A DNA stretch of 64,000 nucleotides from Oscillospiraceae bacterium (GTDB taxonomy: Bacteria > Bacillota > Clostridia > Oscillospirales > Oscillospiraceae), in assembly GCA_017519975.1 (NCBI GenBank), contig JAFWRM010000021.1, positions 1 to 64,000 of the forward strand, given 5' to 3'. A program made the translations under genes and the position numbers. The notes beneath the pieces are model-generated. The model saw only the letters and a program-made list of their open reading frames with translations, did no database searches and was not told where the DNA came from. This document shows positions 43,886 through 52,740 of this stretch, in pieces (the stretch's first letter is position 1; each line of letters starts with the position of its first letter).

Positions 43886-44665
43886 TTGCAGAAGATCAGA
43901 AGCCTTGGCACGTATGAGAAGATCATACTTGTTCTTCTTTTGATGATGGTCCTGCTGTTTTCCGTTCTGTATCCCGTCACTATGAGTAAAAAAGGCTTCG
44001 CGTACCGCGGGTCCATGCTGACGCCGACGAAAACGGAAGACGGAACGATCTACTCCGGCGCCGTTCGGGGAACGCCGGTATCGTTTGAGGTGTTCAATGA
44101 CAGGTCGGTCGTGGGCCGGGTGGGAGACCGGATCATCGGGCCATATTCAGTTGCGGAAGACCGTGACGCCGTTCCCAAGGGGCACCCGTGGGAGTCTCTT
44201 ATGACAGGCGTGGAACTCAGATGCGGAGAGGAGATCGTGTTTCGCGGCGGGATGGTGCGGAGGGATGATGGCACACTGCTTGTAAGCGATGGAGACGACG
44301 AGACCGACTGGTTCATCATTACAAGAGAATACGGAGCAGATCCGGTATATGATTCCAAAGGCAATGAGATCGGTCTGGCGAACCCATCTCCTGCGTCCGT
44401 CATTGAACTGATGTACGGTCCCAGGCTGTCAAACAAGGGCAGCATCGCCTGGTGGATCGGAGGCATATTCATCTGTGCCCTTACTGCCGTGATCGTGATC
44501 TTTGCAAAAGACATGTTCCGTTTCAGGGTCAGCCTCTACGTGCGGAACGCTGCTGACGCGGAACCGTCGGATCTGACTGTCGCCGGATGGTACATTTCAT
44601 GGACGGTGATGCCGCTTCTCGCGCTGATCGTCTTCATTCTAGGGCTGCGCCAGCCGGGAGGCTGA
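43886..44665 (+). CDS. Hypothetical membrane protein
   Basis: A 259-residue protein, not recognised. It starts at TTG 43886 after GAATGAGGTG. One hydrophobic segment lies near the N-terminus (~residues 12-32). A ~140-residue extracytoplasmic domain follows, with repeated Gly-Asp turns such as GRVGDRIIGPYSVAED. Two more segments follow near 192-210 and 235-252. Topology suggests a small anchored domain exposed outside. It stands alone between the AT-rich stretch and its own terminator. Confidence 0.55.
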   Translation: MQKIRSLGTYEKIILVLLLMMVLLFSVLYPVTMSKKGFAYRGSMLTPTKTEDGTIYSGAVRGTPVSFEVFNDRSVVGRVGDRIIGPYSVAEDRDAVPKGHPWESLMTGVELRCGEEIVFRGGMVRRDDGTLLVSDGDDETDWFIITREYGADPVYDSKGNEIGLANPSPASVIELMYGPRLSNKGSIAWWIGGIFICALTAVIVIFAKDMFRFRVSLYVRNAADAEPSDLTVAGWYISWTVMPLLALIVFILGLRQPGG

Positions 44666-44671
44666 AACTGA

Positions 44672-44706
44672 CAGAACGCCGGACGCTGACCGGCGTTCTG
44701 CTTTTT
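44672..44706 (+). terminator. Terminator
   Basis: Eleven-base-pair stem CAGAACGCCGG/CCGGCGTTCTG with a 7-nt loop, then CTTTTT. Confidence 0.9.
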
Positions 44707-44738
44707 AAAGTGTAATGAGATTACCCCCGCAGAAATAA

Positions 44739-44764
44739 TGAACCTTTTTCTTTCCTTTGTCGAC
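44739..44764 (+). promoter_or_regulatory. Candidate ECF-type promoter (module C)
   Basis: TGAACC (44739-44744), 16 nt, CGAC (44761-44764). Same AACC-N16-CG layout as modules A and D. Confidence 0.55.
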
Positions 44765-44827
44765 TTATGCAGTGAAAGGATCCTTTTCAAACCACACGGC
44801 ATATCCGCGGAAGGGAGGGAGCGCCGC

Positions 44828-45388
44828 TTGGAGGATGAACAGATCGTCGAGATGCTTTTTGACCGGGACGAACAGGCCGTCGAAGAGCTCCGGCGGAAAT
44901 ACGGCGCCCTGTGCCGGAAGATCGCAGGCTCCGTCCTGCGTTCTCCGGAGGATCAGGAGGAATGCCTGAACGACGCCTGGCTGCAGATATGGAACGCCAT
45001 TCCGCCTGCCCGGCCGGGGAATCTGCGCGCGTTCATCTGCCGCATCGTCCGGTGCCGGGCGCTGGACACGGTCCGGTACGACACCCGGAAAAAGAGGTGT
45101 TCCTCCGGCTTCGTACAGGCGGAAGAGGAGATGGACGCGATCCTTGCCTCGTCCGGTTTTGAAAACGAACTGATCGATGAACTGACGTTTTCTCAGGTGA
45201 TCGACCGCTGGCTGGAGGGACTGTCTCCCAGAGACCGCGTCGTTTTCGTCCGCAGGTACTGGTTCTTTGATACCGCGTTAGATATCGCGGAAGAAATGAA
45301 CCTGCCGCAGGGCACGGTGCGGCGCATCCTGCATCAATGCAGGAAGGAACTGGCAAAGGAACTGAAAAAGGAGGATTTGTTATCATGA
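44828..45388 (+). CDS. ECF-type RNA polymerase sigma factor (module C)
   Basis: A 186-residue sigma factor from TTG 44828, preceded by GGGAGGGAG. Region 2 (DQEECLNDAWLQIWNAIPP) and region 4 (LSPRDRVVFVRRYWFFDTA and MNLPQGTVRRILHQCRKEL) are present, and little else. It is paralogous to the module B sigma. It overlaps its partner by ATGA. Confidence 0.9.
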   Translation: MEDEQIVEMLFDRDEQAVEELRRKYGALCRKIAGSVLRSPEDQEECLNDAWLQIWNAIPPARPGNLRAFICRIVRCRALDTVRYDTRKKRCSSGFVQAEEEMDAILASSGFENELIDELTFSQVIDRWLEGLSPRDRVVFVRRYWFFDTALDIAEEMNLPQGTVRRILHQCRKELAKELKKEDLLS

Positions 45389-46461
45389 AAGGTTTCGAGG
45401 CATTGGCCTCCATTCAGGAAATGGACGACCGTTTTTTGGACGAGGCGATGGAGTGGAACGAGAAAAGAGGCAGGAGCAGGCTGGGCATCGGGAAAAGGAT
45501 CGGGCTGATCGCGGCGGCCGTTGTCGTCGTCCTGGCGCTTACGGGCGCCGGGCTGCGGATATTCGAGCCGGATCTGTACGCGCGGTGGATCATGAATCTC
45601 GCCGCTGGTCAGAACACCGAGTTCGGACAAAATGAATGGGTGAAAGAGATGCTCGCCGGTCCCAGAGAGGTGATCTATGAGGATGAAACGTTCCGGGTCG
45701 AATCTCTCGGCGTGGTCCGCAGCAGCCAGACGTTCCTATTCTCGCTTCTGACCACCGTCAAGGACGGGGAACTGATCGCGAATAAAGAAGACTATATCTA
45801 TTTCGTCGATCCAATACTCCAATATTCCGACTTCTGTCTGAACGGGCAGCCGGTAGAGTTTTCCGGTTCTGGAGGCGGGGGAGCCGCCTATGACCATGAT
45901 AACATGCCGTCACTGGCGGAAAATGAGTTTCTGTTTACAGAGATCGTTACCATTGAAACGGAAACTGTCTTCGATGAGTTTTCCCTTGAGATCAGAGAGA
46001 TCTTTATCTCTATCACTGACAGACAGACGCTGACAGCACCGGAGGACCTCCTGACCGTGATCCCGTTGGATGGCGCCAGATGGACCTGTCAGCTGGGAGA
46101 AACCAATGAACTCCCGTCTCTGCTGCTTGATATCAATTCAGACATCACGCAGGATGGGAGGACGTACCACCTGGACAAGATCCGCATCACGCCTTTCAAT
46201 ATCCTGCTTTATACCGACACCGAAGTCGAATGGTGGTACACTGTCCCAAAGCGTCACTACCTCAGTCTTGATTCACTGTCCATCGTGAAAGAGGACGGAA
46301 CAGAAGCTGCGGTACTGCTGCCAAGAAATGACATCAACAGCCAGGCCGATGGAGAAAAAGCTGCAGAGGTAGTCACAAAGACATTTTCCAACCTCATTCA
46401 GCCGGATGAGATCGTCAGGATCTCTCTGGACGGACAGATCATATGGGAAAAAGACAAGTGA
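45385..46461 (+). CDS. Single-pass membrane protein, putative anti-sigma/sensor (module C)
   Basis: A 358-residue protein from ATG 45385, with AAAGGAGG upstream, overlapping the sigma stop codon. The cytoplasmic N-terminus (MKGFEALASIQEMDDRFLDEA) is ~50 residues long, followed by one membrane segment (~54-72) and a ~285-residue extracytoplasmic domain of mostly beta character with no recognised motif. The N-terminal pattern matches module B. Role as sigma regulator is inferred from overlap and topology. Confidence 0.6.
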   Translation: MKGFEALASIQEMDDRFLDEAMEWNEKRGRSRLGIGKRIGLIAAAVVVVLALTGAGLRIFEPDLYARWIMNLAAGQNTEFGQNEWVKEMLAGPREVIYEDETFRVESLGVVRSSQTFLFSLLTTVKDGELIANKEDYIYFVDPILQYSDFCLNGQPVEFSGSGGGGAAYDHDNMPSLAENEFLFTEIVTIETETVFDEFSLEIREIFISITDRQTLTAPEDLLTVIPLDGARWTCQLGETNELPSLLLDINSDITQDGRTYHLDKIRITPFNILLYTDTEVEWWYTVPKRHYLSLDSLSIVKEDGTEAAVLLPRNDINSQADGEKAAEVVTKTFSNLIQPDEIVRISLDGQIIWEKDK

Positions 46462-46476
46462 ATCATGTACGGCGAG

Positions 46477-46509
46477 CCGGGGAGACTTCTTCAGTCTCCC
46501 CGGTCTTTT
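46477..46509 (+). terminator. Terminator of module C
   Basis: CCGGGGAGACT (46477-46487) pairs with AGTCTCCCCGG (46493-46503), followed by TCTTTT. Confidence 0.85.
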
Positions 46510-46567
46510 GCTTATGCCTGTTTTATTTGTGGTAGAATTCAGTAAAAATCATTTTTTCTGATTTTTC

Positions 46568-46593
46568 GCAACCAATATGACGTTTCAAACGAT
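46568..46593 (+). promoter_or_regulatory. Candidate ECF-type promoter (module D)
   Basis: GCAACC (46568-46573), 16 nt, CGAT (46590-46593). Further matching bases (AAACG and AGTG) are aligned with the module A promoter region. Confidence 0.6.
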
Positions 46594-46630
46594 TATTTAG
46601 TGTAACGAGCCCGGAAGGGAGGGAACGGCG

Positions 46631-47158
46631 ATGGATGCTTCCGTAAATGAATACGCGGTGCCGGAGGAAGAAACGCGGACGTCTGAGGCGATGAGCTTTG
46701 AGGAGGCTGTGCGTGCTTATGGGGACGCGGTGACCCGCGCATGTCTTGTACACCTGACCGACAGGTCATGTGCGGAAGACTGCTGGCAGGAGACGTTCCT
46801 GGCGCTGTATCGGACGCCGAAGGTGCTGTGCCGCAGTCCGCGCGCCGTGCGCGCCTGGCTGCTGAGGGTGGCGATGAACAAATGCGCCGACGAAAACAGG
46901 CGAGCTGGCCGTACATATACTGCCGAGGTGCCTGAGGCGTGGTTAACGAAAACGGATGAGTATCCGGCAGAGTTGTTGTCACTGCTCGATACGCTACCCG
47001 AAAAGATCCGGCAGTGCGTATATCTGTATTATTACGAACAGTACCCGGTCGCCGAGGTCGCCCGGATCACCGGAAGTCCGGAGGGGACGGTCAAGGCGAG
47101 ACTGAAAAAGGGACGGGAATTGCTGAAAGGAGAGCTGGATGATGGCTGCTATGAATGA
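46631..47158 (+). CDS. ECF-type RNA polymerase sigma factor (module D)
   Basis: A 175-residue sigma factor, paralogue of module A. Region 2 reads CAEDCWQETFLALYR and region 4 LPEKIRQCVYLYYYEQYPV with helix-turn-helix GSPEGTVKARLKKGRELLKG. The ATG follows GGAAGGGAGGG. It overlaps the next gene by 20 nt. Confidence 0.9.
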   Translation: MDASVNEYAVPEEETRTSEAMSFEEAVRAYGDAVTRACLVHLTDRSCAEDCWQETFLALYRTPKVLCRSPRAVRAWLLRVAMNKCADENRRAGRTYTAEVPEAWLTKTDEYPAELLSLLDTLPEKIRQCVYLYYYEQYPVAEVARITGSPEGTVKARLKKGRELLKGELDDGCYE

Positions 47159-48503
47159 TCTGGACCGCGTCAGGACGCCGGAAGCATGGAACGAGCGCCT
47201 GATGCAGAGGGTGGAAGAAGAGAAAAATTCCACAGCGAAACGGACCGGCCGGCGCGTGCGGACCGGCCTGCTGATCGCCGCCGTCGTCGCGGTGCTCGGC
47301 ATAGGGATCACGGCCGTGGCCGGCGGCCTGTGGAACAACTCGGGCAAGGGTTATCATCCAACGCTGCCTGGTACTGAGCCGGAAAGCGTCGGTAAAAACA
47401 GCCCAAATGAGGATTTCACCTGGTTGCCGTGGATGCTGGATGAAAACGATCCGCAGTATCAGGCGATGACGGAATGGAACAAGGCGCGGCTGAAGCCGGA
47501 TCCCCTCTTTGCAGATCTTTCAGCTGAGACAGACGAGATGTCAAAGACTTTAATAAGACACTATGCGTATTGGGCGGCTACTCCGCTGCAGGAAAAGGAA
47601 CTGGAGGAGATCGCAGATAAATATGATCTGGAACTTATCACCTGGACGGACACTGACGAGCGTATACCAAGCAAGATTAACGCCTTGGGCTTGACAAACT
47701 GGCCGGTGAAAAGCATTCCCGCTAACGGCAGCTTCTACTACAGCGACGGATCCTTTTGGTTTGAAACCAAGTTTGGTAGCATCGTCCAGCAGGGAGAGAC
47801 CGGCTGGGTCCGTGTTTCCTATGCCAGCCGCACGACAATGCCGCAGGAATACTGGGTCACGGATCTGACCTTCGCGCAGAATGTATCAACGTTCACCGTG
47901 GACGGACAGGAAGGCTACGTGTATCGCCGAGCAAATGCGGTCACGTTCCTCATGCGTTTTGACGACGCCTATGCGGTGGCATATTTCAGAATTTCCCCAG
48001 ATCTTGAAGGAATTATGTCTGGCAGAGTTACCAGTACGGGGGAGTCGACGGTCCTCACGGATGAGGACGTTCAGATGCTGTGTGAGGCGATCAACTGGGA
48101 AAAGTTCAGGGACATCGGGCTGAAGGAAGGTACGCTGTATCAGGAGGTAGCTGCGATCCATGCTGAAAACAGCCCGCAGAGTGTTTCACCGGACCCGGAG
48201 TATCCGTACTACGGCACGTTTAAACATAGGACCTTTGAAACGGTCTACGAATACTACCCGGATCATTTTTCCTGTAACGGCGTCCGGTACGACGATCCTG
48301 TATATACCGTGATGGGAACATACGATCCATACGATCTGACGGAGGGTGAGGGAGTGCTCGTCTACACATCCATAGACGTTGATTGTGGAGACAATGTTCA
48401 CTTCTCGATTATCATCTCTTCAAGAAACCCTGATTGTATTGGATTCTATGGGTACAGAGTAATAGCGGATAACGTGGGATATATGAACAGCCGAAGACAA
48501 TGA
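47139..48503 (+). CDS. Single-pass membrane protein, putative anti-sigma/sensor (module D)
   Basis: A 454-residue protein with AAAGGAG before ATG 47139. The cytoplasmic start (LDRVRTPEAWNERLMQRVEE) parallels module A. A membrane segment lies at about residues 44-62, then ~390 extracytoplasmic residues. Segments such as QYQAMTEWNKAR and LEEIADKYDLEL resemble YQAAAEWIDWRNAR and LESVAEKYGVGL in module A, so the extracellular domains are also related. No named domain recognised. Confidence 0.62.
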   Translation: MMAAMNDLDRVRTPEAWNERLMQRVEEEKNSTAKRTGRRVRTGLLIAAVVAVLGIGITAVAGGLWNNSGKGYHPTLPGTEPESVGKNSPNEDFTWLPWMLDENDPQYQAMTEWNKARLKPDPLFADLSAETDEMSKTLIRHYAYWAATPLQEKELEEIADKYDLELITWTDTDERIPSKINALGLTNWPVKSIPANGSFYYSDGSFWFETKFGSIVQQGETGWVRVSYASRTTMPQEYWVTDLTFAQNVSTFTVDGQEGYVYRRANAVTFLMRFDDAYAVAYFRISPDLEGIMSGRVTSTGESTVLTDEDVQMLCEAINWEKFRDIGLKEGTLYQEVAAIHAENSPQSVSPDPEYPYYGTFKHRTFETVYEYYPDHFSCNGVRYDDPVYTVMGTYDPYDLTEGEGVLVYTSIDVDCGDNVHFSIIISSRNPDCIGFYGYRVIADNVGYMNSRRQ

Positions 48504-48623
48504 CAGAATGGATACACCCAGGGGGATTTGCTGGTTTGTGTGAATACAATTGTTGTAATACAGGAACCAGCATCCCAGCATTAAGACAGGCTCCATAAGA
48601 AAACAACTGCAATAATAGTAATT

Positions 48624-48677
48624 CGCCCCGTCCGGAAGCGGCATTTCTTGCCGCGCCAAGACGGGGCGTTTTGTTTT
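48624..48677 (+). terminator. Terminator of module D
   Basis: CGCCCCGT (48624-48631) pairs with ACGGGGCG (48661-48668) enclosing an inner GCGGC/GCCGC hairpin, then TTTTGTTTT. Confidence 0.8.
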
Positions 48678-48717
48678 CTCCGTTATTCCCACTGCCATTC
48701 GCTCGCCAGACAGACGG

Positions 48718-49833
48718 TTACGCCTGTTCCCCGGCTTTCATGCTCAGATACGCATTGATGAATCCGTCGATGTCTCCGTCCATCACGTTCTGAATGTTTC
48801 CGTTCTCATAACCCGTCCTCGTGTCCTTGGCAAGGGTGTAGGGCATGAATACGTAGGAGCGTATCTGGCTGCCCCATTCGATCTTCATCTGTACTCCCTT
48901 GATGTCTTCGATCCTCTCCAGATGCTCCCTTTCCTTGATTTCCGCCAGACGGGCCCTCAGCATCTGCCTGCAGTTTTCCAGATTCTGGAAATGGCTGCGT
49001 TCCACCTGGCTGGAAACGACGATCCCCGTGGGAATGTGGGTCAGACGAACGGCGGAGGACGTCTTGTTGACCTTCTGTCCGCCGGCGCCCGAGGACCGGA
49101 AAACGTCCATCTTGATATCCTCGTCACGGAGTTCCACCTCGCCGGCGTCCTCGATCTCCGGCATCACTTCCACCGCGGAGAAGCTCGTGTGCCGCCTTCC
49201 GGAACTGTCAAAAGGAGAAATGCGCACCAGCCGGTGTACGCCGTGCTCACTTTTCAGAAATCCGTAGGCATTTTCTCCCTCCACCTTGATGGTGGCGGAC
49301 TTGATGCCCGCTTCCTCTCCGTCCTGCCAGTCCAGCAGCGTGACCTTATAGCCGTGCCGATCCGCCCACATGTTGTACATCCGGTACAGCATCTGCGTCC
49401 AGTCCTGCGCCTCGGTCCCTCCGGCTCCGGCATGGAAGGTGAGGATGGCATTGTTCGCGTCGTACTCCCCCGTCAGCAGGGTGGAAAGGCGCATCTCCTC
49501 CAGTCCGCTTTCAAAGGCGGCAAACTCTTCCTGCAGTTCCGGGAGCAGACTCTCGTCATCCTCCTCCATCGCCATCTCGCACAGGGTGAGCATATCATCC
49601 CGGGAAGCGACCAGCCGGTCATATTTTTCACATTTCGTCTTCAGCTGCTTGATCCTCTGCAGCACCTTCTGGGACTGTGCCGGATCGTTCCAGAAGCCCT
49701 CCTGACCGGAGCGCTCCTCCAGCTCGTCGATCTCCCGGTGAGCGGCTTCCAGCTTCAGCGCCTCTCCGAGATCGTCCAGCTGCTGCTTCAGCCCGTTGAT
49801 CTTTCCCTTGTATTCGTCAAATTCGATCATCAT
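48718..49833 (-). CDS. prfB: Peptide chain release factor 2
   Basis: A 371-residue class I release factor reading UGA and UAA. The stop-codon recognition motif SPF (RISPFDSSG) and the catalytic GGQ (SSGAGGQKVNKT) are both present. Start ATG 49833, with GAGGA upstream (adjacent ATG 49830 possible). The N-terminus is in one continuous frame: the in-frame UGA programmed-frameshift site common near codon 25 of prfB is absent, so RF2 autoregulation is lost here. Confidence 0.95.
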   Translation of the reverse strand: MMIEFDEYKGKINGLKQQLDDLGEALKLEAAHREIDELEERSGQEGFWNDPAQSQKVLQRIKQLKTKCEKYDRLVASRDDMLTLCEMAMEEDDESLLPELQEEFAAFESGLEEMRLSTLLTGEYDANNAILTFHAGAGGTEAQDWTQMLYRMYNMWADRHGYKVTLLDWQDGEEAGIKSATIKVEGENAYGFLKSEHGVHRLVRISPFDSSGRRHTSFSAVEVMPEIEDAGEVELRDEDIKMDVFRSSGAGGQKVNKTSSAVRLTHIPTGIVVSSQVERSHFQNLENCRQMLRARLAEIKEREHLERIEDIKGVQMKIEWGSQIRSYVFMPYTLAKDTRTGYENGNIQNVMDGDIDGFINAYLSMKAGEQA

Positions 49834-49888
49834 GTTTCGTTCTTCCTCCCCGCGGCCGCCGGTCGTCCGCCGGCCGTTCGACGTCTGC

Positions 49889-49917
49889 ATTATATAGTAC
49901 CCGTTCTGCTCTGTAAA
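49889..49917 (-). promoter_or_regulatory. Promoter of prfB
   Basis: On the minus strand: TTTACA (49912-49917), a 17-nt spacer and TATAAT (49889-49894), just beyond the mutS stop codon. Confidence 0.75.
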
Positions 49918-49932
49918 GGAGCGCCGCCCGCA

Positions 49933-52542
49933 TCAGCTTTCTTCCTGTACCTTCTTCTTCCATGAATACAGCAGATTCAGGGCCTCGATGGGCGTAAGCG
50001 TGTTCAGATCCGTACTCCGGATCATCTCGATCACCTCGGCGCTGCCCAGCCCGGCCAGCGACAGCTGATCCTCCTCCTGTCGATGCGGTGTGTACCCGGG
50101 AAAAGGGGAAACCTGACCTTCCGTCAGTTCCTTCAGCACCTGTTTGGCGCGGCCGACCACACTGTCGGGCACTCCGGCCAGTCCTGCCACTTCAATGCCG
50201 TAACTGTCGTCCGCTCCGCCGGGGACGATCTTGCGAAGGAAGATCACGTCCCTGCCCCGCTTTTTCGCCGTGATGCTGTAGTTTCGGATCCCGGAGCCTT
50301 CCGTTTCCATCTCGATCAGCTCATGGTAATGCGTGGCAAACATCGTGCGGGCGCCGAGCGTCTTTTTGCCCGCGCAGTACTCCAGCACCGCCTTTGCGAT
50401 CGCCATGCCGTCGTACGTGGAGGTCCCCCGTCCAATCTCGTCCAGAATGATCAGACTGTTTGCCGTGGCGTGGGCAAGGATGTCCGCCACTTCCGTCATC
50501 TCCACCATGAACGTGGATTTTCCGGCGGACAGATCGTCGGATGCGCCGATCCGGGTAAACACCCGGTCTACGATCCCGATGCGCGCCGACCGTGCGGGTA
50601 CAAAGGAGCCCATCTGCGCCATCAGCGTGATCAGCGCCGTCTGTCTCATGTAGGTGGATTTGCCCGCCATGTTGGGTCCGGTAATGATCGCTGTCCGATC
50701 TCCGGCGCGGTTCAGATACGTATCGTTGGGCACGAACAGCGTATCCTTCTGCATCAGTTCCACCACCGGGTGACGCCCATCCCGAATATCCAGGATCCCG
50801 GACAGATCCGTTTCCGGCTGGCAGAAGTTGTTCCGGACCGCCGTTTCGGCAAACGAAGTGAGCACGTCCACTGCCGCCACTCTGGCAGCCGTGTCCTGGA
50901 TCCTGGTCACCTGGGCGCTCAACGCTTCCCGTATCTCGGTGAACAGCCGGTACTCCAGCTCAGCCAGCGTATCCCGGGCGTTGAGCAGCTCGGTCTCCAG
51001 ATCCTTCAGTTCCCCCGTGATGAACCGTTCGCAGTTCGTCAGCGTCTGCTTCCGGACATAATCCGCCGGCACGTCCTCGGACATGCTTCGTGGGATCTCA
51101 ATGTAATAGCCGAACACCCGGTTGTAGCCGACCTTCAGTTTCTTTCCCGTCCGCTCCCGCTCTCTTGTTTCAATGGCGGTAAGCGCGTCGTTGCTGTTGG
51201 TCAGCAGTCCGCGCAGGCGATCCACCTGTGCGTCATATCCGTCCCGTATGAACCCCGCTTCCCGCACGGAAAAAGGAGGATCCTCACAGATGGCGCGGTC
51301 GATCAGATCGTGCACGTCCTCCAACAGATCCAGATCGGAAAGCTCTCTGAGCATGACACCGCTTTTTCCCGACAGCAGGCGGCGGACATCCGGCAGCCGT
51401 TCCAGCGACGCGCACAGTGCCCGCAGATCCTTTCCGTTGGCCGTCCCGTACACGATCTTGCCGATAAGGCGCTCCATGTCACCGATATGCCTCAGCGTCT
51501 CCGAAAGCTCTCCGCGGCACACGGCATCGTCGTACAGTTCCCTTACCGCCGTCTGGCGGCGGGATATGGCCGCAGGGTTCAGAAGGGGCCGCAGCACCCA
51601 GCTGCGGATCATCCGCCGTCCCATCGCCGTCCGGGTACGGTCCAGCACCCAAAGCAGGCTGCCTTTCTTCTCCTGCGTACGGTTCGATGCTACCAGCTCC
51701 AGACTGCGGACGGTCTGCGGATCCAGTTCCATGCAATCCGTCCCGGAGTTGATCTTCAGCGTACTGATATGGCTCAGGTCTGTCTTCTGCGTGTCCTCCA
51801 GATAGCGGAGCAGCGCTCCCGCCGCCCGCACCGCGGCTGCGGTCATATGCGTGTTCAGTTCCTCCGGTGCGTTCACGCCGAAGTGGCGGCATACCGCCTC
51901 TCTGCAGGATTCGCTCTCAAACAGATCCGGCATCTTCTGCGTCATGCAGTCGATCCTGTCGGTCAGGAATTCCGTCAGCGTCCTGTCCTCTCCCGCAGGG
52001 GAGTCAAGAATTGCCTCTGCCGGACCGAAAGCGCCGATCTCATTGATCATATGATCCCGTTCGCCTTCCGAAAAAAGCGAGACGGACATCTCTCCGGTAC
52101 TCATTTCGGCAAAACAGACGGCGGCACTGCCGTTCTCCGTGCTGATCGACGCCAGATAGTTGCTTTTTCCCTCGTCCAGCATGCTGCTCTCCATCAGCGT
52201 ACCGGGCGTAATGATGCGGATGATGTCCCGGTCTACCAGCCCCTTGGCCAGGGCCGGATCCTCCATCTGCTCGCAGATGGCCACCTTGTACCCCTTGGCG
52301 ATCAGCCGCGCAACATAGGACTCGTACGCATGGTAGGGCACGCCGCACATGGGCGTTCGCTCCTCCGGGTTTTCCTTGCTCCGGTCGCGGGTAGTCAGGA
52401 CGAGATCCAGCTCTCTGGACGCGATCTTCGCGTCCTCGTTGAACATCTCGTAAAAGTCTCCGAGGCGGAAGAAAAGCAGGCAGTCCGGGTTTTTTGCCTT
52501 CATTTCCGCATATTGCTTCATCATGGGTGTCTGTTCCGCCAT
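49933..52542 (-). CDS. mutS: DNA mismatch repair protein MutS
   Basis: An 869-residue MutS1. The mismatch-reading Phe-x-Glu motif is in GDFYEMF near residue 30, where FYE contains Phe and Glu at the required spacing. Walker A is GPNMAGKST, followed by the ABC-type signature region and the LDEIGRGTSTYDG Walker B/signature. The C-terminal tail ends in a helix (TPIEALNLLYSWKKKV) as in beta-clamp/dimerisation tails. No mutL in the window. Confidence 0.97.
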   Translation of the reverse strand: MAEQTPMMKQYAEMKAKNPDCLLFFRLGDFYEMFNEDAKIASRELDLVLTTRDRSKENPEERTPMCGVPYHAYESYVARLIAKGYKVAICEQMEDPALAKGLVDRDIIRIITPGTLMESSMLDEGKSNYLASISTENGSAAVCFAEMSTGEMSVSLFSEGERDHMINEIGAFGPAEAILDSPAGEDRTLTEFLTDRIDCMTQKMPDLFESESCREAVCRHFGVNAPEELNTHMTAAAVRAAGALLRYLEDTQKTDLSHISTLKINSGTDCMELDPQTVRSLELVASNRTQEKKGSLLWVLDRTRTAMGRRMIRSWVLRPLLNPAAISRRQTAVRELYDDAVCRGELSETLRHIGDMERLIGKIVYGTANGKDLRALCASLERLPDVRRLLSGKSGVMLRELSDLDLLEDVHDLIDRAICEDPPFSVREAGFIRDGYDAQVDRLRGLLTNSNDALTAIETRERERTGKKLKVGYNRVFGYYIEIPRSMSEDVPADYVRKQTLTNCERFITGELKDLETELLNARDTLAELEYRLFTEIREALSAQVTRIQDTAARVAAVDVLTSFAETAVRNNFCQPETDLSGILDIRDGRHPVVELMQKDTLFVPNDTYLNRAGDRTAIITGPNMAGKSTYMRQTALITLMAQMGSFVPARSARIGIVDRVFTRIGASDDLSAGKSTFMVEMTEVADILAHATANSLIILDEIGRGTSTYDGMAIAKAVLEYCAGKKTLGARTMFATHYHELIEMETEGSGIRNYSITAKKRGRDVIFLRKIVPGGADDSYGIEVAGLAGVPDSVVGRAKQVLKELTEGQVSPFPGYTPHRQEEDQLSLAGLGSAEVIEMIRSTDLNTLTPIEALNLLYSWKKKVQEES

Positions 52543-52624
52543 ATCCGCCTGTCCCGCCTTTCACGCGTGCCCCTGATCATCACTCTCCCGTCAGCAGACG
52601 GGCATCTCATATCGTCAGACCAAC

Positions 52625-52653
52625 AGTATACCACAGGTTTTCCCCGGTGCCAA
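52625..52653 (-). promoter_or_regulatory. Promoter of mutS
   Basis: On the minus strand: TTGGCA (52648-52653), a 17-nt spacer and TATACT (52625-52630). Confidence 0.75.
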
Positions 52654-52687
52654 CTTCCCGCCAGGTCCGCCGGGCCTTTCCGGCCAG

Positions 52688-52720
52688 AAAAGGACCCGAC
52701 ACCTCCGCGGTGTCGGGTCC
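52688..52720 (-). terminator. Terminator after the ferredoxin gene
   Basis: Twelve-base-pair stem GGACCCGACACC/GGTGTCGGGTCC with a 5-nt loop; TTTT follows on the minus strand. Confidence 0.85.
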
Positions 52721-52740
52721 CTGGCTCTCCGAACTGTTTC

